From positions 310,001 to 374,000 of the forward strand of contig JBDWDN010000009.1 of assembly GCA_039977295.1 (NCBI GenBank): DNA of 64,000 nucleotides. Reading direction: 5' to 3'. Shown here piece after piece: positions 9,601-18,800 of the stretch (its first letter is position 1; each line of letters begins with the position of its first letter). Under the pieces are notes generated by a model, which worked only from the letters and a program-made list of their open reading frames with translations, made no database searches and was not told the origin of the DNA. Source of the DNA: Hellea sp039977295. GTDB taxonomy: Bacteria > Pseudomonadota > Alphaproteobacteria > Caulobacterales > Maricaulaceae. A program made the translations under genes and the position numbers.

Positions 9601-12541
9601 GCATAAGCTGTTCAAGCGTGGCATCGGAATAGTCACAGCCAGGCAGGACAAATTTCGCGCCAGTATACCCAAACCCAGGCTCCCCTTCAGCCATCGCAAC
9701 ATATGGCAGGCGCAATAGTATCTCTAGCTGATCAAACCCTATATCAAAGGCCTGCAACATTTGCGCGACATTGACCGGAGCCGAATTTACGCCTGTGCCT
9801 TTGGTCCAGAAATTAGCAAAGCCAGTCTGGTCCGTTGTCAAAAGAGAAAACTCACCTGTCTGGTAGGTACCAAAAACCGCTGATGCATAGCCCCAAGATT
9901 GCATTGCAGTCCACTCAGCCCGGTCAATCGGAGCCAAGACGCTTAAGGCTTGGGCCAACGAGCGGTCTATGGCTTTAAGCGCAATATCGGCTTCGGCCAT
10001 GGAATGGTCATAAGGGAAACAGAGCGGGAAAAACCCCGTGCGCAATGTGTCCTCTGCCGCTTTAAAACGATGCTCGGGCTGTGCCTCCAACGCCTTGGCG
10101 CTTTGCGTCGTGTTTAGAGAATCAGGAAATGGCGTTGTGTCTAACAGCTCTAAAGACATCGCCTCATTGGCTATGTCGATATAGGGCATAACAGTATGGC
10201 TATTGGCGCATGTTAAATCCAATCCCGCAATATCAGGGCGTCTTATGCCAAGCTCGCCAAAGGCGCCTTCAACGTCACTGCGCATCCAATGCAGCATATT
10301 AAACAGATAGGCCGAAGGACTATGCACGGATTGGCAATGGCCACACCCGCATTGATCATGTCCGCCAAATAAGACATCAAAGGTCGGCAGTTTCATCCCA
10401 GCGCTACCGCCCGCATTGATCAGGCTCTGATTTTCGTTGGTTGGGGCATTGCTAAAACGTTTCGCATTGACCGCCACCATAGCAGTGAAATCACCAATCC
10501 GTTTGGCCCGGCAATAGATGAGGTCAATCAAGACCTCCGGAAGGCCATTCATCGCCGCGAAGAATTTCAACTTACCAACGCGGATGATTGCATTGGCCGA
10601 GGTAAATCCATTCATGTAAAGCGCAGAAATAATACGCCAGCGTGCAGAGCCTGCCGGGGACAAAGCCAAGACGCGCTGAAATTGCTGCATATCAAGCATC
10701 TCTTCCGCCGAGAGCCCGCCTTTGCCGAAGAAACTCTCCGCTGTTTGAGAGGCGGGATCAAAATCGGGGTTATCGCCAAGAATTTTGGCTATGCCGTGTT
10801 GCCCTGCAAAGCCAGCATCGGTGAGCGTAACAGCCGCTGGATATAGATCTCCCAAGTTAGCCGCGATCACATGACCATAATCAAGCAAGCGCTCGCCTTG
10901 TTGGAAGCGCTCAGGGTGACCTGTAAAATCAAGGTCTTGAAGCTTTCCTAAAACAGGGGCTCTCCAGTCTTCGCCGCGCATGATGGCAAGATCAGAGACT
11001 GCAGCCGAAAAATCGGCGGCCTGTGAGATGCGCCCAACTGTGTTTTCTGGATCGGTCAGGTTTAAATAATCAATGCCCGCAATCTTTGAAAGGCTCGCCC
11101 AAAGAACCGGCGTATAATTTTCAAAGGCATCGTCTAGCTTTAGCAACATATCAAGACGTTCGGTCTCATCTGCGCTCAGCCCCCAACTATCTCTCGCGGC
11201 CATTAAGTCGCCTGCCTCCAGCGCTGTATCAAAGAGACCCGTTGCAGTTCCAAACTTTGTGTCGAGCATCCAGATGATTTTACCGTCTGGCGCGCGGCCA
11301 TCTTCCAGCGCGTTAAAATGCAGGCAGTCCCGAATAGCGACTAAGACCTCTATGACCTTAGGCAGGCTCGCTGGCCCAGTGGCCGGAAAGGCGGCAATTA
11401 CTTTGTTCGTCACGGCGCCGTTTAACTGTGATTGAATATCAGCGCGCGACAGGGCCAAAATATCTGACAGATCAGGCTCCGACCCGATCGGCGTTAAGGC
11501 GAAAATAGCGGCGGGAAGAGTCGAAACGCCGTCTAGCGCTTGCAAAATATTAATGCGGTCTGTGAAGAGAGCCTTTTCGTCAGCGTCTCGAAAAGATTGG
11601 GCCTTAAGAACGGCATAGCGCCCGGCGCAATATTTGGCCGCCTCTTTTAACTTATCCATCATATCACGCGCCGCGATATAGCGCGTCAGATCAATTTCGT
11701 TGCCAACACAGCCGCAGGCCATCATCTGGAAGTCTTCGCTGCCCGGTTCAGGCAATCTTTCCTGAGCGGCCAATAAAGAGTGGAAACTTTCAAAAACAGG
11801 AATAGAAGCCAAGGGGTCAGGCATGGCTACATCGAAAAAGGCCTGATCGCGAATATCACATTGAATCTCAGAACGCGCAATCTCTTCCTTGTTTCCGCTA
11901 GCCAAAGTCAGAGCCGCGGGGGAGGGTTTAGGTAAAGGCCCAGGAGACGGCGCAGGCATTGCCCCGCTGCATTCATGCAATACCGCCTGCAGCTTAACTG
12001 CACCAGCAGCCTTTATGGGCAGGTCACCCTCAAACATGCCGTCAGGGTTTACCGGAAACTCAGCGATAGGCTTATCCATTCCCGGACCACGCTGATGAAT
12101 AGAAACGCAAAGGCCTTCTGGCGTTCCGCAGCGGCATAAAACCGATTCCGGAATACGAATAAGACCCGCAATTTTGATGGTCTGTTCTCGTTCCCGGCAC
12201 TGTCCGGGAATGGGCGAAAGTTTGGGCCTTTCTATGACGTCCGAGATAAACTCTATCTTACCCGTCCATGAACCCTTGATCTTTACAAGCACGAATTTTT
12301 GATCCCTTGGCTGGGGAAAATCCGGATGAATAAGTGAGGCACTTGCCTTTAAGGCCCTCTGATCTTTCGCTTTGTCTAAGGCTGCCCATTGACCGTCAAA
12401 TGCACCTTTATCATTGAGCCTAATTGTCTTTTGACGGTCTCTATCGTTGACATTTGCTTTTAAAACCAACTTGCCACCCTCTGGGATGGGCAGGCTCTGA
12501 CCCTGATCTGTGTTCAATGAAACCGCAATTTGAATTCGCAT
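3608..12541 (-). CDS. Tc (ABC) toxin subunit A, TcA / TcdA-like
   Basis: A 2977-residue protein. TcA subunits form the pentameric pore and translocation channel that docks on a target cell and injects the TcC tip. Around residues 730-745 is the VRP1-type signature SVHSPSAYLFNMLHWM. A neuraminidase-like module follows near residues 1610-1680 (VIARDWNPPYTHHYRC, RRMWIFWPLF). The pore and linker region has the hallmark YWDLIEDRLFKIRHCRNIEG near 2315-2335 and then FEPPIDPGAIVRARAAG. Long Ala/Gln/Lys helices precede a beta-rich C-terminal TcB-binding domain (about 2700-2977). The first 200 residues are an unusual beta-sandwich-like and Pro-rich extension (APSPGPLPKPSPA) before the helical shell, making it longer than the roughly 2500 residues common in the family. 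There is no signal peptide, as usual for TcA. Start: AGAGGAG seven bases before ATG. It is transcribed from its own promoter region downstream of the TcB-TcC gene. Confidence 0.93.
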   Translation of the reverse strand: MRIQIAVSLNTDQGQSLPIPEGGKLVLKANVNDRDRQKTIRLNDKGAFDGQWAALDKAKDQRALKASASLIHPDFPQPRDQKFVLVKIKGSWTGKIEFISDVIERPKLSPIPGQCREREQTIKIAGLIRIPESVLCRCGTPEGLCVSIHQRGPGMDKPIAEFPVNPDGMFEGDLPIKAAGAVKLQAVLHECSGAMPAPSPGPLPKPSPAALTLASGNKEEIARSEIQCDIRDQAFFDVAMPDPLASIPVFESFHSLLAAQERLPEPGSEDFQMMACGCVGNEIDLTRYIAARDMMDKLKEAAKYCAGRYAVLKAQSFRDADEKALFTDRINILQALDGVSTLPAAIFALTPIGSEPDLSDILALSRADIQSQLNGAVTNKVIAAFPATGPASLPKVIEVLVAIRDCLHFNALEDGRAPDGKIIWMLDTKFGTATGLFDTALEAGDLMAARDSWGLSADETERLDMLLKLDDAFENYTPVLWASLSKIAGIDYLNLTDPENTVGRISQAADFSAAVSDLAIMRGEDWRAPVLGKLQDLDFTGHPERFQQGERLLDYGHVIAANLGDLYPAAVTLTDAGFAGQHGIAKILGDNPDFDPASQTAESFFGKGGLSAEEMLDMQQFQRVLALSPAGSARWRIISALYMNGFTSANAIIRVGKLKFFAAMNGLPEVLIDLIYCRAKRIGDFTAMVAVNAKRFSNAPTNENQSLINAGGSAGMKLPTFDVLFGGHDQCGCGHCQSVHSPSAYLFNMLHWMRSDVEGAFGELGIRRPDIAGLDLTCANSHTVMPYIDIANEAMSLELLDTTPFPDSLNTTQSAKALEAQPEHRFKAAEDTLRTGFFPLCFPYDHSMAEADIALKAIDRSLAQALSVLAPIDRAEWTAMQSWGYASAVFGTYQTGEFSLLTTDQTGFANFWTKGTGVNSAPVNVAQMLQAFDIGFDQLEILLRLPYVAMAEGEPGFGYTGAKFVLPGCDYSDATLEQLMPDGSVAPLVMTEAIAQRILSLLRLEAKSGRSIERLEPMMAQTLRIAGEAESNNLRKHRLYLLATLFELEGHYRFSAEQALDMFENLARTGLSRIGALPAVASLLGEKTSDLEDACAYFKIWPISPDLLDDAAGNIIQLKRLGENLANFLRVWAVIKPYKGHFASLDLSGPWPADISVWTTAKMQELRAAIDEFYIDPNPNLNDPVPQFISATAVEGDIKSQIFDAADIAFGDILPTGTSEQIYDQIYGGDNPERADDWMDIFLDPNFTADNSATNYEATLSGAKGDNFESFAKDVIQGFWFGQLQDIFDLDAPINADVKTLADNNPDLVFSSDFPMILAEVLGLARNSGVTTDIWLGGYSEVLNSSPLPPSLGGYQVYWDKASLLYSGQSALHNLVQAEAMERLCRDTGTTLSDVWETVYPDFLDLRMTQWQDIDPGAIDKDYAYSMCQGIREIYEDSDKVREALVSGQNTIRKKLRDALAAKLIKKAPQRIKNRRATVDFGDMDEIYAFLLLDPGMQPCTLTSRLKLSISSVQQLMHRAMLGLEPNIVPDAQDVAEFGWRKNYRLWEANVKVFLYPENWVDPTLRLRKTPLFEEAESALNQGALGQETAEKAIEGYLTGLEDIARLDIRAVYRDDEGEDDIIHVIARDWNPPYTHHYRCREEGVWGDWEKLEMDIESDHVILTKFNRRMWIFWPLFTEKRHDDVRVTVNGEEMGAPYLEVRMAYSKRLNGRFQGKKVLDKVLDAGPYAGPGTSLNTPYKLGAGKGSFYRPGHNPAFKPWDWIWRSGRRPYDSDGPLRMEPYPAERYLNGLTLTNIGRDGNGYEDYSRVNMDAKSFYFWAGIEPDIEDAAGIIHKRGGLTIHVRRDYHPDWESHHLAYTEMAYEDSFRIDACDGGAVLVPARELAAEPWSGKRFLARPKMTLPLAQRMSQGLDRPGDESGSGVYVKRFRRHRDASLQILARSPSHYVLTYPQKRDAMWDEPFFMNDAQHVHFFERKDGCVIRQNEKVEQIGLPPRGDIIVRKARHHRRESQYEVSLHEHPFACLMLSAFNQKGIAGLYSLDGDNGDEFNRQLRNQNYFGADYNPRSGRFTGELPTLDFDFDRGGAYQRYNWEIFFHLPMLIARQFKADGNHAEALKYLQLIFDPTNRDLHLGDRRVWQAKPFFTQDASNSFGHLQDLLSGATSTVSDQKLRDQFEAQIEAWRKYPFEPHRIAENRLQAYMLRCFMDYIEILTDWADDLFRRDSIESINEAQNLYVMASELLGKKPDIVEVNRQVAPKSFADLIDPAQDDAGMLGYENQVITLPHRDQCGQLVCPGATGASLFAASYFCVPQNKMILEYWDLIEDRLFKIRHCRNIEGDIRQLALFEPPIDPGAIVRARAAGMSLADIVKQAGQKGLPYRFNVLLQKAQDFTGEVKGLGGQLLSALEKQDAEELSLIRQVQEINIQKATRNLKLMSISEAKENLKAQKFSLKRAQISLADYQARKKFNAFDDTQIKKMKQSEVLTTGMQALKAFAGIMHLLEADFGFPCNSKKIAPGKPAEVLAQVPAVLANVASFQGTMAGMNSGAARRKEDWNLQIKTGLQTINELNRQIAASEIRLMTAEKDLQIFDQQVENSQTNYDYMRSKFTNKQLYSWMAGQLKTFHRQAFELAINMARQAQLAYKRELGEDAGIIRADQWDSSRAGLLAGESLSLQLKTLDEKYLRQKASLNEYELSRSVSLRRLDPAKLWKLKTDTKSEVIFKLPEWLFQENYSGKSLKAMRLKSVAVSLPCTVGPNVKIPLKLRLDRSEIRWQGGDAPVSYTGPEAKEIITSTAANDAGRFEPSLNSAQYQPFENAGVISTWGVELPTNLEFDPSTITDLILHIRYTARPHSEERPELVDPPIAPPGKFPLSLRHDLRGEWLDLVKAIRDGNVPDEDTITQFTPTTIGHAIPYIYSNGPIEFESFSVYYVDSNGVLAEQFDFSDLTEEGGEIGLELGGEFFPVKDIILYYKVPDPEEP

Positions 12542-12546
12542 AAAAC

Positions 12547-12566
12547 GCTCCTCTTTTGCGAGGAGC
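12547..12566 (-). promoter_or_regulatory. Hairpin covering the TcA ribosome-binding site
   Basis: In the TcA mRNA the sequence GCUCCUC-GCAAAA-GAGGAGC folds into a perfect 7-bp stem with a 6-nt loop. The 3' arm is the Shine-Dalgarno sequence (GAGGAG) that lies six bases before the start codon, so the hairpin would hide it. This is seen directly; a role in holding back translation is inferred. Confidence 0.6.
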
Positions 12567-12590
12567 TTAGGGTTTGGGCGGGGGTGAATC

Positions 12591-12606
12591 TGTGACTTGG
12601 GTTACA
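12591..12606 (-). promoter_or_regulatory. CRP-like palindrome upstream of TcA
   Basis: TGTGA-N6-TTACA (TGTGACTTGGGTTACA) differs from the classical CRP consensus TGTGA-N6-TCACA by one base. Its centre is about 58 bp upstream of the TcA start codon. A perfect copy stands upstream of the TcB-TcC gene, which strengthens the call. Confidence 0.55.
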
Positions 12607-12831
12607 GTTTTATTAATAAAGAAGAATAATGTAAGTATTCAACCCATTGTTCCTTGACCGAAATTCTTAACATTTTTACCCCCTCAACACCACTACTTGC
12701 GTCGGAAGGAGTTTCTCATTACGATTATGCAGCAAACTTGTCTCAGGGATTATGGTCTTTTAAATAATTACCGGAATTCTTGGGCGCTTCTTTCAAGATG
12801 AGTTCCTTATCACATTCAATTGAAAATCTCG

Positions 12832-15800
12832 CTATTTTATTTTAATTGTTGTTGAAGTCTTCGGATCATAACCGTGTGTTGGTTTCGTAATCGTAACGCC
12901 ACCATTTTTTTTCCATATGGTTTTTCCGTATGTTGAAGATTGTTCAAATTCTTTATCATTACTGTTTGAATATACGTCCTCTACAAGATTGGAAGGTGTA
13001 TCAAACCCAGAGATTTCATCACTGTTGATGACTCCCCCTTTATATAAAATATCTGCCGCTACGGAAGCACAATTATTTCCTATTAATTCATAATCAGGGG
13101 GATTAGCATCTATCTCTTTTGCTCTCTTTACCATATTATTTACTTGTTCTTGCGTTACCATTATAACAAAGATGCTACTCTCAAATTTTGAGTTTGTGAT
13201 GTAATCTTCCCTTGTTCGTGTCCACTCTGAGCGCGTGTTGACTATAAACCCTGGAGCGTTTAAAGCATCGATTGTAGAAGTAGCGTCGCCATAAAAGCCC
13301 ACGAATTTGAAATCCTGATCTTTAGATGTAGGAAATATTAAATCTATATGACCAGAGTCTCCTTCGTTGGGTGATCCACCTTGCTCTCCAAAATCCCTAT
13401 TAACAATCACTATCGGAACTAGCTTCTTTACAGGCTCAATCTTTTTTAGTTTCTCAAGATTGTTAACACCAATTCCAGCCGCGCCTGTATAATCAGACAT
13501 CAAAGGAGGTGGTGATGAAATACTTTCTTTCCTCCAATTACTATCTTTTTCTAAGACGATATTTTCAGCTACTCTTGATTCAGTCTTGTTATTTTTCCCC
13601 TCGGATAAAATCTCCTGATCGGCAAGCTTTCCTGTGATATCATTCAACCCAACAGGATTCCCTCGCACATAAGCCCACAAACAAGCCCCATCCACCATGC
13701 CCAGCGGATCAGTGCTCAACCACCGCCCAACCCACGGTAAGTAATAACGGGCGCTATGATATTGCAACCCGCTCTCACCGTCACGTTCCATGCCGGTATA
13801 GCGGTAGCGTTTTTGACTGACTTTGCCATTGGTCCAGTGCCAGGATGTAGTGCCGTAGGCGTGCATTTCTTCATATGAGAGAATGTCGGCATTGCTATCA
13901 AGTTCGATTGCGCTGGAGCCGAGATGGTCCGCATATTGCCAGCGATAGGCTGGCGCGGCGGCGTGCAGCTTTATATCATCATCTGACTTTTCGGTTTCAA
14001 TCATCAGGATGCGGCTTTCTCCGTCCATGATATGAAGACTGTCGCGGCGTAAGCTTATTGAGCCAGAAGCATTATATTTGCGGTAGATTTCAAATCCGCC
14101 TAGATAGAGCCGGATCGCTGGGCCTCCAGCAGATTTATCTATGCGTTTAAACAGTCGCTCACCTGCGCCGTCATAGCGGTAATGCGCATCTTGGTTTTTA
14201 TGTAAAACCATATGCTCCGGATGATCATCGACGTTCCACACAGAGTCTGTGATATGGCCCATCTCATAAATATTGCCCGCTGCATCATACTTAAATTCAG
14301 TTATGAAAGTATCATCGCCGCGTTTAATTTTTGTTTCATTGAGTTGGTTCGTTCCAAGAGCCCCGCCTCGGTTGTTATAGATATAGTCCCGCGTCCAATT
14401 TTGGCTAAGCTCAGGGCCGCTATGATACCAAGCATCTATATTTCCGATATCATCATAATCCCAGCGTTCTGTATAGGCTTTAAGACCCTGAACATCTCGC
14501 GCGCCGATTTTCATCATTCCGTCGGGATTATTTTTGACCAATCGGCCGCCAACCTGCTCAAAATGTTCTCGGCCCTTGGCTTCGACTAGTCGTGAAAGAC
14601 TGTCATACTTATAGGTGCGGGGTGGATTAGGAATATTTCCAAATGTTGGTGTTGGATCGCCCGCAATGTCTTCGATTTTGATGATGTTACCAAGCGGGTC
14701 ATAGCTATAAGAGAGGTCTTGGAAAACTTTAGACCCTTTGAGCGTGCGTAGTGATGTTAGGCGGAAGCTGTCAGGGTCATAGCTGTAATTCGTTTCCGTA
14801 AGATTGCCGTAAGCAATCCGCTCTCGCCGGCCTTTACTGTCATACCAGATAGCTGTGACGGTATCTTGCTCAAGCTTATTGCCCGGAACGTCTTTTAAAC
14901 TCACCGCAAAGAGAGCGCCGCCTTCATCATAGGTAAATTTTTGAACGCTCCCATCTGGCGCTATGATTTGGACCGGACGGCCAAGGGCGTCGCTAAGGCT
15001 GGAGGTAGACACGCTCTCACCAAAATTATGCGTAGTTTGCCAATCCGTAAAAGCGTCTGGTTTTTTAGAAACATCCGCTAAATCCGCCAATATGTGACGG
15101 GTGGAGGAAATGGGCATACCTTTAAAATCATAATCCGGCACTTCCGCCATACCGCAAGCGTCATAGACTTTCCACGCTTGGCCAAGACCGTTGGATCCTG
15201 TAAAATCAGGGTCTTCGGCATAAATCGTTTTCTCCCTGATATAATGATTACCGTCTGGGTCTGTGACCCAATATTCTGTCGGACGACGCAGCGCGTCATA
15301 GAGTTGTTCCACGCGGAATAAATTCGCGCCCAAACCAAGGCGCGGCTGTCCATCCATCGCGGTGAGGCCATAGCTTGTCCCCGCATCATTGCTTATAGAT
15401 TTAATGGGACGTCCGGCGCGATCAAACCATTCCTCGAGAGCGGTCTGTTCCAGTGCATCTATCGTCCGCAGAACATTGCCCGTAATGTCTATTTCAACCG
15501 AGGATGTGATGGGCGTGAGGCTATCATCATTGGGGTTATAGTTTTTAATCTGCGTTTTGTAGGGACGGCCTAAGCTATCTAGATATTGGATGGCGGGCGT
15601 GTCTTTGTGTAAAAGCGCATCAGGGATTGCGTCCGCATTTACTGGATTGTCCCGCCATCGTAGAACATCATCTCGCACTATCAGTTCATCGATGCAATCT
15701 AATGCATCCCAGCTTTCTTGCTCCCACGGCGTAAAGACCGTGCGGCTTTGCGTGCCGTCTGGCAGTTCCGTTCTGACAACACGGTCCATGGCGTCATAAT

Positions 15801-18800
15801 AAAGGATGGGCGTGACGCCGCGGGCCTCTGGGCCATCTGCGTATAATTCATTCGGTGTAAAGTAAGGTTCATATTGCAAGACAGGATTGCCTTTATTGTC
15901 AAAGACTGTTCGCGCCGAAGAAAGCCATTGAGGAACGCCCTCTACGACTTTGCCGTCTTCATCCTTCGTTGGTTTAGTTTTGGCCGCTTTTGCTTTGGAT
16001 AAGACCTCACGTCCAAAGCCGTCGGAATATATCCTCGCCTCCATCCAGCGCGGTGTCTCACCGCTAGGGAGTTCGCTATGATGGGTCTCGCGGCTATAGC
16101 TATGGACATAGGCAGGCTCATTTGGGTTTTTATAAAACTCATAAGTCATCCAGCTCGTCGCGGCTGAGCTTTCATCAAAAGCCTCGAGACTATCCAGCTG
16201 GTCCCCTTCTCCCGCACTCCCAATAATGGCGGTCTGTATCGGGCGGCCTAGAACATCAAAACGGGCCTCCTGTCGGTTGCCATTGGGACCGGTGACAGAT
16301 CGCGGTGCCATCAGGCGATAATCCAGCTCCGCCGACGTACTTAGGGTTACCGTTGTTGTATCATCTAGCGGCAGCTCAAGATGGGTCGCCGTCGCGGTAA
16401 GAGAAAGCGGATCAATATCGACGCGGCTAATCGTGCCCCAACTATCGCGAACTTTAATGGGCGCGTAAAAGTCAGTCTCAGATAAGGCAGTCTCATTGTC
16501 GCGGGCCCACCAACCGGAATGAATCGCGTCCGTTTCTGGAAGCCCCGAAAGGAATGTTTGAAGCTGCGAATATGACGGATGTTCCGTAAGCGGGTCGATA
16601 TAATGACCTTCGATAAAATCATTATCGTCAAAATTCCCATCAGCCGCTTTGACATCTTCGGGGGAGAAAACCATCGCGTAGGAGCGGCAGGGCAGCGCCA
16701 AGCTTTCGACGTCACCTAAATCCAGCGGTGTCGCATCCAGCCCAAGTTCGCTTTTGGCGTTGCCACGAAACAAAGTCGCATTAGCGGAGAGCAACCGTTT
16801 CTCACTCACGTCTATCCCGCCGATCTCAGTCACCACTAAATCGCGGCGCCTATCCTTAATGGCCACCGCACTGTTAAACTTACTCAGAATATCAGCGGGC
16901 CTGGCGAGCTGCGTCACATCGAGCGCATTTCCAAGTTCCCAACTTGTGCCAGCCACCGGAATCCCTAAGCGGTACCACTCAGCCTCTTGGTCTTTATTCA
17001 CGATATTGGCGTGGCTGATGACGATATGACTCTTGGTTTGTGGGTCAAAAGGGTCACTGCTAGGTTTACGGCGGCCATAGGCTATTTGCGCGCTTAGCAC
17101 CGCTTGCCCAAAATCATCGCTTTGTAAGGTCATTTGATGGGCGATGCGCGGATCATCGGGGTTAGTTTCTAAAACCTGCGTTAATGTTTCTTCCGGGATA
17201 GAGAAGAATATTCCGGGCTCGCTGTCAGCGTCGCCTGCGGGTCTGAGCATTTTTACGCGAAAGCGCGACTCAGTGACTTGGTAAGGTGCGCCATCCGTTA
17301 CTGGCTTATCCTGCCCCTCCTCTAACGGCTTACAAGCATAAATTTCCGCGCGCAAAGCTTGGCCCCGCAGGGCCCGTTTAGCTTGTCTTATCTCTTTGGC
17401 GCTCATCGCGTTGCCGTCTTCAATAACGCTATCGGGCAAATGTAGCAGACCTAATGTATCGTCGGGACTTTGATAATATTCCTCGTCAAATTGCGCTGAA
17501 ATCGTAGGACCCGCAAGGTAAGCGCCCGTGTGAAACCAGCTGCGCGTCAGGACAGGCGTTCGGTCAAATAAGGGATCGCCAGACAGGTTCGTCCCTTCCA
17601 TATCCCATTGCTCAACGCGGCCAAAGCCGCGAAATTCACGCTCAGCGCGGTCATAATATCCGTGATGATATGAAGAGCGGCTGACATAGCGGTTATCAGA
17701 GACAAAATCGATAATTTCTTGCCGGTCCACAACATGCACTGGAAAGGGCATCTTCGTTATCCAAGGCGTTCCGGCGGCGCGGTCTTTCAAATAGAAATAA
17801 GTCGAAGGGCGGTAAGAGAGCCGTGTCTGCATACCCATATTATTATCAACGCGTTTGAGCAAATAAGGTTTAACCGCCCGCGTGATCTTCGCCCCTGCCG
17901 CTTCCAGCGCGGTAAGGCTATCAATGTCTAAGCCTTCGAGGTCAGCCCAATTATCAGAACTACGGATTAATCCGCTTAGTAGACCCGCGGCCGGATCAAC
18001 GTCCGAGACATCGACTTGGGACAGATCTCGATCGGTCATTAATTGTAAATAACGCCACGGCGCATGGGCATCGGCCGCATTGGAGGATGACCATACCAAA
18101 CAGCTTGTGCCATTGCCGAGCAGATCAATCATGCCGACATCAACCATATGATCCATATGCGGAACGGCGCTTAGCCGTTCGGGCGGCGACCAGCTATTGC
18201 CGGATTGGTTGAGCCAGAAAGCGGTGTGATCGCCCGCCAAATAAAGAATGTCAGAAATACCTGACCCGTCAATATCACCAAGCCGTAGGCGCGAGGCATC
18301 AAATTCATCCTCAGCACCGAAATACGGCGCGCCGTCCATTTCAACACGGGCTCCAAATCGGCCATAACCAAGATTGGGCCAGTAACAAATAGATCCATTT
18401 CTAATCCGAACAATATCCACCAAGCCGTCGCCCGACATGTCGGTTGTGTATATGCCTTCTAATCCGTTTTGAAATATTTTGGCGGGGCCTTTGCGCTCAT
18501 CCTGCCCCGTCGGATTATGTTGCGCGGGCTGGAAACCCTCTATGCCGTCATTTTCATACCAAGTGATAACCTCGTCATTCAGTAGGCATATTTCGGCTCT
18601 GCCGTCACCGTTTAGATCAAGCCAGCGAATATTGGGGTCATTGACATTGATGTTGGGTTTTTGCGGCAAGGGCACATAGTCGCCCCAGCTCTCATCATCT
18701 AACCTCTCGGCATATCCCGCGATATTGCCATAGCTGACAAGATAAGGCGTGCCGTCACTTTCAATCGTCGCGATCTGTCCGCCATTATTCAGAGACGCCC

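Noticed and set aside
12542..12831. Possible immunity gene for the toxin tip
   Set aside because: No open frame of suitable length exists between the tip and TcA. Tc toxins act on other organisms and need none.
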